From Bdellovibrionales bacterium (GTDB lineage Bacteria > Bdellovibrionota > Bdellovibrionia > Bdellovibrionales > UBA1609), in the NCBI GenBank assembly GCA_016714165.1, contig JADJNU010000003.1, positions 1-22,188 of the forward strand: a DNA stretch of 22,188 nt, read 5' to 3'. The notes below the pieces were generated by a model. That model had not been told where the DNA came from. It saw nothing but the letters and a program-made list of their open reading frames with translations, and made no database searches. Shown piece by piece: positions 7,786-17,122 of the stretch; the stretch's first letter is position 1, and each line of letters begins with the position of its first letter. Both the position numbers and the translations under genes were made by a program.

Positions 7786-8971
7786 TTGGAAAAATGCAGT
7801 CTTGTGCGTCGAAATCGTATCTTTAAGGTTTTCCTTGTGGAGATTTTCCCTGGGCTAATTGTCTTAGCCTTGATCGCAAGCCTGAATTTTTCTGTGACAA
7901 ACTCAAATCACCAATCATTTTTGAACGAAATTTCTGAAAGAGGAGTCGTTCAATGGTCTTCGGGTAGTATTTCTAGTGAAGATGGATTTATTTTATTAAA
8001 CTCGCCAGGAATGGAATGCCTCCTTTTAAAAATGGATGGCTCCCGACAGGAAATTATTCCTGGCAATCTCTGTAGAATTCTTGACGATGATGGAAGCATT
8101 GTTTCAAAAATTGTTAGTATCGAAGGTAAAGAAGAGATCATAAAATACAAAGGGAAGTCTGTTAACTGGAAGTTCCCAGCGACAGTAACGCACGATATTT
8201 CCATTTCTCCGATAGATCAATCCATCTGGGCCAAGGACTTGATCTTGATAAGACTGGAAGTCAAACGGTAAAAGTAGATTATATTCTTGGTCTAAGTTCC
8301 CAGGGTAAAGAAATTTTTCGCTGGAGTATGGCAGAGCACCTCAATGAACTTTCTAAACTTCTAGGCAGGCTAGTAGCTCCTTACACTTCTGGAAAGGGAA
8401 CTCCAGAAGAGGGGTTTCTCAATGTCACTCATATGAACGCAGTCCAGATAATTCCGCCCAACGAACTGGAAAGCTCACATCCACAATTTTCCGCTGGGAA
8501 TATTCTCACGACAGATCACCAGAACGGCGTCGCTTTTATTATTGACCGGAAGACTCTGCATATTGTTTGGGTTCATAAGGGTGCGCAGGTGGGCTTGCAT
8601 ACGCCTCGCTGGTTGGAAAATGGGCATATTTTGATGTTCTCTAACATTGTAAAAACGACAATCAAGCCCGCATCATGGGTACTTGAAATTGATCCGATCA
8701 CCCATCAGACGGTTTGGGCTTTCACAGAAAAGCCTAGTGGTGAATGTGTTGTGATCGATTTGGATCAGCACAGAGACTAAGAAATGGAAACACCCTAATT
8801 TCTTACGGTTGTAAACAGAGCTCCATCATCGAAGTGACCCCGCAAGGTTCTGTGGTGTGGAAATGGCGCGCCTCCATAGGAAAGGAAAAATTCGATATAC
8901 CTAACCAGATTTACCGTGCGGAGTGGTTGCCAAAGGAGATAGTTCAGTCTTTTTTTTCAAGCCAAAATTGA
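7786..8971 (+). CDS. Membrane-anchored arylsulfotransferase-like (ASST) beta-propeller protein, frameshifted
   Basis: About 395 codons after joining three frames. The TTG start at 7786 follows AAGGA. An ATG at 7751, overlapping the yheU stop, opens another frame and could be the real start if an indel follows. The N-terminus is basic (SLVRRNRIFK) and then has one membrane helix (about residues 13-36, VFLVEIFPGLIVLALIASL). The C-terminal half carries the repeated signatures of the ASST family: NILTTDHQNGVAFIIDRKTL, IVWVHKGAQVGLHTPRWLENG, WVLEIDPITHQTVWAF, then SAQRLRNGNTLISYG and IIEVTPQGSVVWKW. Indels fall near 8271 and 8745. Members transfer sulfuryl groups or merely share the propeller. I cannot see the catalytic His of true sulfotransferases with certainty, so enzymatic activity is unproven. 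The bulk should lie in the periplasm. Confidence 0.65.
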
Positions 8972-8983
8972 ATTCCCACCATC

Positions 8984-9213
8984 GCTGAAGCTGCTTCAGC
9001 TATCAAGGATCCGAATGCAAAAGGTGCGGTACTCTAGAAGTTCATTTTGCTGATTCGTCAAGGTTGTCAGCTTCGGATACACCATCATACGCCTTCCCTT
9101 TCCATGTCATTCAGTTTAGAACTGATGATATGTCATTGATCATAGTACGATTCTTAGCATTTGGTGCCATGAGCTATATCGGTTCAAATTCTGTTCCGGG
9201 TATCACTTCTTGA
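8984..9213 (+). other. Unassigned stretch with an open frame and an inverted repeat
   Basis: Between the ASST-like gene and the radical SAM gene one plus-strand frame stays open for about 75 codons (to TGA 9211-9213). It overlaps the next gene's TTG by 4 bases, as in coupled genes. The frame includes CKRCG, a possible half zinc ribbon, but has no clear start codon or ribosome binding site. A 7-base inverted repeat with a 3-base loop (GCTGAAG at 8984-8990, CTTCAGC at 8994-9000) has no T-tract. The region may be a small broken gene or plain intergenic sequence; I see no family. Confidence 0.25.
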
Positions 9214-10882
9214 AAATTCTCCTCATTCAGCCTCCCATTCAGGATTTTTATGAGACCCAGTTGCGCTTGCAGCCAATAGGATAGCGTATCTCAACGCTGC
9301 CCTTCAGAAGCATCATCCAGAGGTTGAAGTTGTCATTCGGGACTATCATACTGGATATGGACGCCAAACTCTGCGGTGGCCGAAAGAGCTTGAATATCTT
9401 CGCGAATATTATTCGATTTTAGATCGAAGTCCATTTTCTACTTTTTATAATTATTATCACTTCGGCGCGAGCTTCGATCTGATCGCTGACGACATTGCGA
9501 GAATTCAGCCCGATCTCGTTGGTGTATCCTGTTTGTTTACTCCCTACTTTCGGGAAGCTCTCGAAATTTCCCAAAGGGTAAAGAGTTTTCGAAACATTCC
9601 GGTGCTCATGGGAGGTTCGCATGTCTCTGCTGTACCAGCATCTGTATTGCAGCACGCCTCAGTGGATTTTGTCATCTGTGGAGAGGGTGAAAAATCTATC
9701 GTTGATTTTGTGTCTTTCCTTCAGGGAAAGCTGGCGATAACAGAGGTCGGAGGTCTCGGATATAAAATCAATGGGGAGCTCCAATTTAATCCAATCAAGG
9801 AGAACTTTGACATTGGGGAGCTACCTTATCCAGATCTTGGGTCATTCTCTTTAGAGACCTACAAGTACGGTGACCACCCTCTGGCTTTTATGATTACTTC
9901 GAAGTTGTCCCCATAAGTGTTCCTTCTGCTCGGTTCATCTAACTTTTGGTCATCGATATCGGAGGCGATCTCCCGAGGATGTTTTGCGTGAGATCGAACT
10001 TCGTTATGAGCAAGGTTATCGCGTCATTGATTTTGAAGACGATAATCTCACTTTTTATAAGGATGAAATGAAGCGCCTGTGTGGTGCTTTGATTGAGAGA
10101 TTTCCCAACCGAGATATGCAATTTGTGGCGATGAATGGAATCAGTTATTTGAGTCTTGATGATGAGCTACTTGAACTCATGTGGAAGGCAGGATTTACTC
10201 ATCTCAATTTGGCTTTGGTCAGCTCCGATAAAGTGGTACGGGGAAACCACGAAGCGTCCTCATACCCTCGAGGCATATACACGAGTCGTTCACAGGGCGC
10301 ATTCTTTGGGATTTCATATTGTGTCTTATCAAATTTTAGGATTGCCGAACGAAAATCTAGACAGCATGATGCAAACTTTAGCTTTCAATATTCGATTGCC
10401 GGTGCTTTTAGGCGCATCTATATTTTATTTGACCCCCCAGTCTCCAATGGCCCTTAAATTGGGAAATTCACTGAGCGAAGCAGATCATTTCAAAGCTCGC
10501 ACCACCGCAATTGCACATGAATCTCAGTTTTTCTCGCCAAGACATTTATACCCTGTTTATTGTGAATAGATTTTAATCACCTTAAAGGACTGAAACTTGA
10601 AAGGACCAGTCTTTGTCGGATCTTTTATTGAGCGTCAGGATGATTGTGGTTTGGCCCTTTTTTTCTGATTGTCTGAAATCGGGGGTTTTATATTTTATCA
10701 ATCGACAAGGTCGGTTTCCCAATCTCAAATTTAGGACGGAACTTTTAATAAAAACAATGGGGGCAGGTTCCAGTTTGCTGACCACACAAGATGGTCACAA
10801 AATTGAACTGGATGAGCTGGGTCAAAATCAGGAATCGCTTGCATCAATCATTCTGAATAGACACAGGATAGTATCGGCCTAA
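9210..10882 (+). CDS. B12-binding-domain radical SAM protein, frameshifted
   Basis: About 557 codons. The TTG start at 9210 gives KILLIQPPIQDFYETQLRLQ. After an indel in a G-run near 9285, GIAYLNAAL follows, the usual opening of class B cobalamin-binding radical SAM proteins. The Rossmann-like B12 domain continues through DLVGVSCLFTPYFREAL, VLMGGSHVSAVPASV and FVICGEGEKSIVDF. At 9905 an indel creates a stop. The next frame gives CPHKCSFC, the CxxxCxxC motif binding the 4Fe-4S cluster. Then come VIDFEDDNLTFYKDEMKRLC and, after a shift near 10235, HTLEAYTRVVHRAHSLGFHI and YQILGLPNENLDSM. The C-terminal part (to 10882) is joined by further indels near 10535 and 10613. Class B enzymes often methylate or rearrange lipids, peptides or cofactors; the substrate is unknown. 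Confidence 0.8.
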
Positions 10883-10987
10883 AGAAATTGTTCAGGCCAG
10901 CCAGATAAATCTGGTCATAAAGGTAGAAATCTTAACGAAAGATCTAGATTTTAAAACTGGCGGGCCCGCAAGCCATCATTGAATCTG

Positions 10988-11023
10988 TTGTATTAAAGAG
11001 GAGCTGGCTGAGAGTTCAGCCAG
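10988..11023 (-). terminator. Hairpin downstream of queD, possible terminator
   Basis: An 8-base perfect inverted repeat, CTGGCTGA (11004-11011) and TCAGCCAG (11016-11023), encloses a 4-base loop. On the minus strand it begins about 25 bases after the queD stop and is followed by CTCCTCTTTAATA, a modest T-rich stretch. On the plus strand no T-run follows. The rest of 10883-11048 shows nothing else. Confidence 0.45.
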
Positions 11024-11048
11024 GCGCCCTTGGAGTTTGGAACAACAA

Positions 11049-11504
11049 TCAAGTGGGCCAGTTTATATGATCTTTGATGTGCACAACATTAGCGTCTGAC
11101 TGTGCAGGAATGGTGCAAGTCTCATCAATCGTCACAGCATCTAATGGAAATCCAAGTTCTGCAGATTTCTCTAGGAGATAAATTGCGATCACCTCTGAGG
11201 TTGGATTGTCATTAAATACAAAATGCCTCTGATGGGTGGATCTTAAAAATTCAATGGTCAATTCATCTGAATCAGCCAAGAGCGTGGCGTGATCCCAGTT
11301 TTCCTTGCACCAGTCTTTAATGACCTTAAAGTCAGCAAAGTCTTTGAGCATGCCAAATTGGTTGAGCTGCAAGCCCTTTATTTCACAGGTAATTCGAAAA
11401 GAATGGCCATGAAGATTCTGACAGCGTCCTGGATAGCCCTTAACCAAGCGGTGTGCGGCTTCAAATGAAAACGTGGTTGTCAAAATTACAATAGGTCTGC
11501 TCAT
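11049..11504 (-). CDS. queD: QueD: 6-carboxy-5,6,7,8-tetrahydropterin synthase
   Basis: An intact 151-codon gene, one of the few in the window without frameshift. QueD converts 7,8-dihydroneopterin triphosphate to 6-carboxytetrahydropterin, the second step toward 7-deazaguanine and queuosine in tRNA. Motifs: FSFEAAHRL with the first zinc His, CQNLHGHSF with the catalytic Cys and the other two zinc His, MLKDFADFKVIKDW, DHATLL, and NPTSEVIAIYLLE with ETCT near the C-terminus. The start ATG 11504 has no clear ribosome binding site, but the N-terminus MSRPIVILTTTFSFEAAH fits the family. It is transcribed away from the copA operon. Its own promoter must lie in 11505-11663, shared with the copper promoter. 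No other queuosine gene is visible. Confidence 0.93.
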   Translation of the reverse strand: MSRPIVILTTTFSFEAAHRLVKGYPGRCQNLHGHSFRITCEIKGLQLNQFGMLKDFADFKVIKDWCKENWDHATLLADSDELTIEFLRSTHQRHFVFNDNPTSEVIAIYLLEKSAELGFPLDAVTIDETCTIPAQSDANVVHIKDHINWPT

Positions 11505-11554
11505 GGGAACGGAGAATGCGTTATTGCGAGGATTCAGTCAACATTTGAGATATT

Positions 11555-11584
11555 TTGACATACCCCATGGGGGTATAGTAGAAT
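11555..11584 (+). promoter_or_regulatory. copA promoter with an embedded CsoR-type copper operator
   Basis: TTGACA (11555-11560) and TAGAAT (11579-11584) form a -35/-10 pair with an 18-base spacer. The spacer is almost filled by a palindrome, ATACCCC (11560-11566), a 3-base centre, and GGGGTAT (11570-11576). This is the known G-tract inverted repeat bound by tetrameric CsoR repressors. CsoR is encoded at the end of the same operon. Binding here would block RNA polymerase, and Cu(I) would release it. The transcript leader would be about 70 bases to the GTG at 11664. Confidence 0.82.
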
Positions 11585-11663
11585 CAAGGGGAGCACGAGC
11601 GGGTTTGAAGATCTAAGTAAGTTTGTGCGTTTTCAAATGCTATCTGATCTGGGAGGTCACTTT

Positions 11664-13955
11664 GTGAGACAAGAATACTTAATTCAGGGTATGACCTGCG
11701 CTTCTTGTGCGAGAAACATTGAGGCTTCCCTCAGGCGAATGCCTGAGATTGAAAACGTGGAAGTTAATTTTGTGACCAATCGCGCGACCCTTATTATCAA
11801 GGAAGGCTTGGGAGTATTGAAGAAACTCTCATCGCCGTCCGCAAAGCAGCCAGCTCCATCGGATATGAATTCATCGAAATAAAAGGTGGCCAATCGCAGT
11901 TTTCCGCAGAAAATTCTTATAAGGCAGAACCTGTCGATCTCGCTGAAGTTAATGACCAATCAAGAGAAGACAAAAATTTGCGAATTCGCATGATAGCGGC
12001 GGGAATTTTGACCATTCCTCTTTTTTTGTTGGGAATGGATTTGGTTCCTTTTGCTCGTGAATGGTCGACTTTTTTAAATCACTTGATACAGTTGCTATTG
12101 GTTCTTCCCATTTTGTTTTGGTCTGGGAAGAGATTTGTCTTTGGTCTGTTCCTCACTCTGAGAACGGGTCATGCCAACATGAATACTTTGGTGGGACTGG
12201 GAACCCTATCGGCCTTTGTATATAGTCTCGTTCTAACTCTGAGACCCAATCTCTTTAGACATGAGGGACTTTCTGCGCACGTTTATTACGAGTCTGTTGG
12301 GTTCATCGTGCTATTTATTTTAATCGGCCAATTTCTTGAAAACAGAGCCAAACTGAAAACTTCAATGGCCGTACGGGGGGGCTATTTGAGCTGAAGAGCA
12401 AAGAGGCTCTGGTGGTTGTCAATGGTGAGCTTACAAGGCTTGCAATCGAGAAGGTTGTCGTTGGTGATACTGTTTCGGTTCGTCCGGGAGAAAGAATTCC
12501 TGTGGATGGCGAGGTGTTAGAGGGAAATTCGTTCGTCGACGAGTCCATGGTGACGGGAGAACCAATTCCCGTAGAAAAGAAGTCTGGTTCTGAGGTCATT
12601 GGTGGGACACTCCAATCAAAGGGCGCTTTTCAAATGAGAGCCTGCAAGGTGGGCAGCGAAACCTTCCTGTCTCAAATTATTAAATTGGTCCAAGATGCTC
12701 CAAAATTCGAAGGCCCCATTGAGCGGTTTGCGGATCGAGTGAGCTCGATTTTTGTCCCCACTGTTTTCATTTTGGCTTGTTTGAGTTTTAGCATCTGGAT
12801 GCTCGTAGGGCCCGAGCCTCGATTGACTTACGGTCTTGTTGCCTTTGTTTCTGTGCTCATCATTGCATGTCCCTGCGCCCTGGGATTAGCGACACCCACG
12901 GCAATCATCGTCGGAATCGGTCGAGGAGCTCAGCGAGGAATTTTGTTTCGCAGTGCTGAGGCAATAGAGGTGGGTGAAAAGATAACAGCGATCATTTTGG
13001 ATAAAACAGGAACAATCACGGAGGGTCATCCAAAGTCCTTGTGGCAAAAATATTGAACAATGAGATCGTTGGAAAAAGAGAGATTTTACAACTGGCTCTT
13101 GAGCCTGGAAAGTCGATCTGAACACCCACTGGGTCAAGCAATTTCAGAATTTGCAAAAGACAATGGTGGAATGAGCGTGGATGTGGAGAACTTTCAGTCC
13201 TTAACAGGTTTTGGCATCATAGGGCTTGCAGAAAAAAAGAGAATATTGGTGGGCAATCAAAAATTGATGCTCAACGAATCTTACCAACTCAACGAAGAAG
13301 TGATGAAAACTCTGGAAGAATGGGGATCACTGGGCCACACGCCTGTATTTGTGGCGGTAGAAGCTTGTCTTGCCATGATGATAGCAGTGGCAGATCCGAT
13401 AAAAAAGAACGCACCTCGGGTTGTACGTGAGCTTGGAGAAATGGGAATTGAGGTGTGGATGATGACAGGGGATTCGCAAAGGGCTGCGGGAAGTGTAGCG
13501 AACCAAGTTGGGATCATGAGATTTGCGGGAGAGGTTTTGCCAGGGGACAAACTTATGAAGGTCAAGGAATTGCAATCGGCAGGTCGCCGAGTGGCAATGG
13601 CTGGGGATGGTATCAATGATGCACCTGCCTTGGCTCAAGCGGATATAGGTATTGCAATGAGCACTGGAACGGACATCGCAATTGAATCAGCTGACATGAC
13701 TCTGATAAATGGCGATTTGGAGCTTTTGCCGATCGGCTTTGAAAATTTCCAAGAAACCATGAGGGTTGTTCGTCAAAATCTGTTTCTATCATTTGTCTAC
13801 AATGGTCTTGGAATCCCCTTGGCGGCGGGGTCTTGTTTCCGACAACAGGGACCCTGCTCCCTCCTGTCTTTGCTGCATTAGCTATGGCCTTGAGCAGTAT
13901 CTCTGTAGTACTCAATAGCCTTCGATTGAAAAGTAAAAATCTTGGAGGCATCTAA
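11664..13955 (+). CDS. copA: CopA: Cu(I)-exporting P1B-type ATPase, frameshifted
   Basis: The start GTG 11664 follows GGGAGGT by 6 bases. About 764 codons, with one N-terminal heavy-metal domain (GMTCASCARNIEASLRRMP; Cu-binding CxxC). Then, after an indel near 11820, come the first membrane helices, TLRTGHANMNTLVGLG and YYESVGFIVLFILIGQFLE. After a shift near 12375: RPGERIPVDGEVLEG, the actuator loop MVTGEPIPVEK, the intramembrane metal site ACPCALGLATPTA and the phosphorylation site DKTGTITEGHPK. Near 13040-13100 the frame shifts again into SRSEHPLG, which holds the P1B-specific His-Pro. GDGINDAPALAQADIGIAMS closes the P-domain. The last helices carry YNGLGIPLAAG and, after an indel, ALAMALSSISVVLNSLR, where M-x2-SS marks Cu(I) pumps. 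It exports cytoplasmic Cu(I) across the inner membrane. Confidence 0.95.
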
Positions 13956-14247
13956 TGGAAAAAAAGGAACTTCTCACACGAGTCATCTCAATCGCTTGAA
14001 GCGCCTTGAAGGACAAATTCGTGGGATCGCCAAGATGGTTGAAGAGAAGCGCTACTGCATGGACATTTTAACTCAAATCAAAGCGGTGCGTTCGGCATTG
14101 GGTTCTTTGGAAGAAAATCATTGAACAGCACATCGACCATTGTGTCAGGAAGGCAATTGGATCGAATGATAAAAATGAAAAGGGCTTGGTGATCAAAGAA
14201 ATCATGGAGTTACTGGAGTCTGCGCGAGCAAGATACGCGAGATCTAA
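13955..14247 (+). CDS. csoR: CsoR-family copper-sensing repressor, frameshifted
   Basis: The ATG at 13955 shares one base with the copA stop (TAATG) and lies 6 bases after GGAGG, so the two are translationally linked. The start frame fails within 15 codons; one more A in the A-run at 13959-13965 would restore it to GTSHTSHLNRLKRLEGQIRG. The DUF156 core follows: RLEGQIRGIAKMVEEKRYCM, LTQIKAVRSALGSLEE and, after an indel near 14118, IIEQHIDHCVRKAIG. The ligand set C..H..C (YCMD, then EQHIDHC) is that of Cu(I)-binding CsoR rather than Ni- or formaldehyde-sensing relatives. The end at TAA 14245-14247 is inferred: it requires one more indel, and it would overlap the mepA stop. The protein represses copA through the operator at 11560-11576 and is released by Cu(I). 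Confidence 0.85.
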
Positions 14248-15022
14248 CAGCCTGTCCCAACAGGAGGAGGTTCCTGTTCTATGCAGCGTGGGCTTGTTGG
14301 TGGACAGGTCAGTCGCAGGTGGAAATGATCGTGGTGGTTTTTCAGGGGGCGCAAGCTTCTGAGAACTGCGGCCACTTTTTGATCTGAGTCTTGATTTTTC
14401 CACTTGAGGCAAAATGCTTTTTGACGACCTCGTCGACAAAATTCGATTCACTCTACCCGTCTGAATAAGGCGGTTAAAGATTTCTCCGTTTCGATCTGAG
14501 TCAAAGTTTGAGGAGAGGACTCCTCTCGGGACAAAATCTTCATTAAATCCAAGATCGTTATCGGGGTTCTGTTCTTTGTGATTGAGGCGATAGTAGGCAA
14601 TGTCGACATCAAGACCGTTTTGATGACTCCCGTGGCGCCCCAGGGGGCCTCCTCCTGCCCCGCTGATATCGCCAATCTGAAGTCGCTCCCCATTTGGAAA
14701 GTCCAGAGAGATGCTTTTTGCAATATCGGCCAGTATTTTCACCAAGTCACCAGTTGCGTAGGCTCGATTTCTGCCCTGCATGATTTTCAAGATGCCCTGT
14801 GACTCGGAAGGAGACTATTGGAATTAATAAGATCACCACGCGAGAAGAATCCGATGGCCTGTTCAATTCCAGCTAGTTGAGATTTCTCAACAGGACCTCT
14901 TTCTATTCCGATCAGTTCATTTAGTTCCGCAGGCGTGAGTTGATCTTTTCGTCCCATTCCGTTGCTTCAGTAGCCAATGAGAAAAGAAGGACTAACAAAA
15001 TGCCTAGTTTTTTTGCACTCAT
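14244..15022 (-). CDS. mepA: MepA-like penicillin-insensitive murein endopeptidase, frameshifted
   Basis: About 259 codons. The start ATG 15022 gives MSAKKLGILLVLLFSLATEA, a Sec signal peptide. After an indel near 14925 the frame reads LTPAELNELIGIERGPVEKS, then AIGFFSRGDLINSNSLL, and after another shift near 14805 ILKIMQGRNRAYATGDLV. The peptidase M74 core follows: LQIGDISGAGGGPLGRHGSH and QNGLDVDIAYY, with zinc His in GRHGSH and the Asp of DVD. The C-terminus, in shifted frames, has SGKIKTQIKKWPQFSE and NHHDHFHLRLTCPPTSPRC, the last zinc His motif, ending EPPPVGTGC at TAG. MepA cuts meso-DAP cross-links in the periplasm. The gene converges on csoR with essentially no gap. Confidence 0.87.
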
Positions 15023-15324
15023 GACAATATCAAATTCCAACAAGCTTGAGTGAGCAAGCAGATTCGATCCATTTTGGGACGAACCCCTACCTTCGTTAAC
15101 TCGACCCGACAAACGTCCGATAGAGAAAGCTGACGGAAGTCAGGGGAAGCTCGTGTATTTCAATGCTCACTCAGCGCTCAATTTGAAAATACGTTGGAAA
15201 AGTTTGAGAGATCGAATTTTCTGTTTTCTCATTTTTCTCTCTCGGAGATTCTCTCTTAATGAGAGTTAGTTTGGCCAGGTCCTCTGTTGCAAGCGAATCC
15301 TCGGTTATCCAGAATAGAGGAAAT
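15023..15324 (+). other. Intergenic region between mepA and the unknown gene
   Basis: About 300 bases that should hold divergent promoters for mepA and the following gene. The second half is rich in A/T and in TCTC motifs and includes a short hairpin (CTCTC 15251-15255, GAGAG 15261-15265). I see no confident promoter or operator. The next gene's frame is open back to 15259, but the better ribosome binding site lies before 15325. Confidence 0.35.
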
Positions 15325-16311
15325 ATGGGACTGATCAAATCAGCTGTGAAAAACGAGTCAGCGATGGATTTTATCAAACGATTGCTTCCTCAAGAAAGCA
15401 TCAATCGATCACGTTTGATGGAGTATTCATCACGGCAAGGAATCGAAGAGGCCCCTCATCAAATTGAAATCATAGGTAGAGAAGCCGCCATTGAAGTTCA
15501 TTGGAGGCTGACAAATAGTAAGGAAGCGCAAGAGTACGTCGACTCAATTCAGATTCAAAACTTGGATTTGGGGCAATTTTTAGTTAACGAGGAAAAATTC
15601 CTTTTGACACCAACAGCAGGGATAGTCTCTGATCTGATGCGAGTAGAAGAAATATTGAGCCACAAAAGGGCCAGGCATAGCGAAAACAACGGACTTGCGA
15701 GAGCTCTACGAACCGATCCCTACCCAAGGGAAAAGGGGGGAGTATTTCTTCTCTCTATCATGTATTCTCTCTATTTCTCTCAGCCTCATAGCCGCTGTCT
15801 TGAGGCAGAATTGATGTTGTCCCAAAGCTTAAACCTGGCTAAGACAAAATTGCTGGATATCCCACGCTGCGAAAACGGAAAGCTTGAGGTTATCGTCCAG
15901 AGAGATGAAAATCATCCCCGACTGGAATTAAAATGGATAGATGGAGTTACAGATCAATTGTTGGCAGTTGAATTTTCGGAATCGCAGGGAATACTCAGAA
16001 GAATAACCCATGAATTTGATTCCTGGGGCCTAAAGAATATTCTCATTCGCGAATCATCTGGAAAGCATCAAGTTTTCACAACTCAGTTTGGCGGAGGCAA
16101 GATGGTAACTCCTGAGATGCTCATAGAGTTCAGAACAAGATATGATTTACTAGAGAAGCTTCGCAATGCTGGGAGCGATTGGGGCCTCACCTGCGTCAAT
16201 GGCTGCCATCAAGAAATGATAGCTCATTTAGCTCAGCCAAGACAAAGCATTGCTCGCCATGAGCCAAAAGTTCGAAGGCCGGCCTCCGCAAGAAAAAAAA
16301 TCGCCTATTGA
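15325..16311 (+). CDS. Intact protein of unknown function (328 residues)
   Basis: One uninterrupted frame. The start ATG 15325 is preceded by AGAGG 4 bases upstream; an in-frame ATG at 15259 would add 22 residues. The protein opens MGLIKSAVKNESAMDFIKRL and has no signal peptide or membrane helix. It looks like a cytoplasmic alpha/beta protein with mixed charge. Notable segments are IEIIGREAAIEVHWRL, a Leu-rich helix SLNLAKTKLLDIPRCENGKL, a run of beta-like text RLELKWIDGVTDQLLAVEFS, and a possible beta-hairpin HQVFTTQFGGGKMVTPEMLI. The C-terminus ends in a basic tail (RRPASARKKIAY). Three Cys (RCENG, LTCVNGC) are present. I recognise no family. It stands alone between two minus-strand genes, with 10 bases to the next convergent stop. 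Its intact length in a window full of indels is itself notable. Confidence 0.7.
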   Translation: MGLIKSAVKNESAMDFIKRLLPQESINRSRLMEYSSRQGIEEAPHQIEIIGREAAIEVHWRLTNSKEAQEYVDSIQIQNLDLGQFLVNEEKFLLTPTAGIVSDLMRVEEILSHKRARHSENNGLARALRTDPYPREKGGVFLLSIMYSLYFSQPHSRCLEAELMLSQSLNLAKTKLLDIPRCENGKLEVIVQRDENHPRLELKWIDGVTDQLLAVEFSESQGILRRITHEFDSWGLKNILIRESSGKHQVFTTQFGGGKMVTPEMLIEFRTRYDLLEKLRNAGSDWGLTCVNGCHQEMIAHLAQPRQSIARHEPKVRRPASARKKIAY

Positions 16312-16321
16312 TGTTCGATTT

Positions 16322-17088
16322 TCAGCGCTGACGATCTCTCAGCGCCGTGGTGCTTTGTCTCTTTCCGCCAAATCCTGGAACGAAATCAACTTTGAAATCT
16401 GCCTTTTTCAGTGCCCGCTTGAGAGATCCCGTGGCAGCATAAGTAGACAAGACACAGGGAGCGTCCGCAAATCTGATAAAAAACTGATCTAAGTTAATTT
16501 CTTTCCAGAGCTCTGGGCTAGTTTGAGATGAAAAAGCATCGTAAAAAATTCCGTGCACCCGAAATGGCGGATCTTCACATGGGTTGAGGGTCTCGTAGAG
16601 CATCCAGGTCTTCTCTGCGGCCATTTGCTTCAATTGATTCCGGACAGCGGTTTGAGTCACATTCATCTCGCGACTCACCAAATCTAATATTACATCATAG
16701 ACGCCAAATAGATCAGAATCAGTTTGGGAGACTCCAGGGGTTTCCATCGAGCCAGCTCATGAAGTAGCGGCGAAGAAAATCCTTGTTTCGTAACTGAGCA
16801 GGCGCCAGGGGTGGTTCGGATAATTTTTAAGTGCAAAGGCTGCGGAGAGAGCTCATTGTAACCAAGTCCTAGCCCTACCGAAAGCAGGCGAGTTTCTGGC
16901 TCCTGCCATTCGAAGGCCCTTTGAAGGGTGGGAAGGTAAATATAGAGAGTTTCTGAAAAAGCTCCCTTAAGATTATGCATGGATTCTCCAAGACCCGATG
17001 AATCCCTTAGTCTGAGGGTCGGACTGCCATCTTGGGTGATTTCAATCTGAAACGGATTGTTCGAATTAAGCTCATCTCTCAATGGCAT
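16322..17088 (-). CDS. mnmD: MnmD-like tRNA (5-methylaminomethyl-2-thiouridine34) methyltransferase, one frameshift
   Basis: About 255 codons. The start ATG 17088 follows GGAG by 7 bases. The N-terminal frame reads IEITQDGSPTLRLRDSSGLG and then ESMHNLKGAFSETLYIYLPT, the standard opening of the MnmC methyltransferase domain (DUF752). ETRLLSVGLGLGYNEL is the SAM-binding glycine motif. One indel near 16720 joins FGVYDVILDLVSREM and, after that, IFYDAFSSQTSPELWKE (the acidic FYDAFSP-type motif) and PCVLSTYAATGSLKRALKKA. The C-terminus FKVDFVPGFGGKRQSTTALR matches the GFxxxxxPGFGGKR motif. No FAD oxidase domain follows, so this is the stand-alone methyltransferase form. It would methylate the wobble uridine intermediate of tRNAs for Lys, Glu or Gln. 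The gene is divergent from yhcC with 34 bases between starts. Confidence 0.85.
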
Positions 17089-17122
17089 TGCCAAACTCCA
17101 ATATTTTGCTTAAGTATCACAT

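Noticed and set aside
8984..9000. Terminator after the ASST-like gene
   Set aside because: The hairpin has no T-tract on either strand.
10582..10785. Minus-strand 67-codon frame
   Set aside because: It lies opposite the C-terminal part of the radical SAM gene, has no ribosome binding site and shows no family similarity.
13281..13951. Three minus-strand open frames opposite copA
   Set aside because: They overlap the conserved P-domain of CopA on the other strand and have unnatural composition (Ser/Pro/His-rich shadows).
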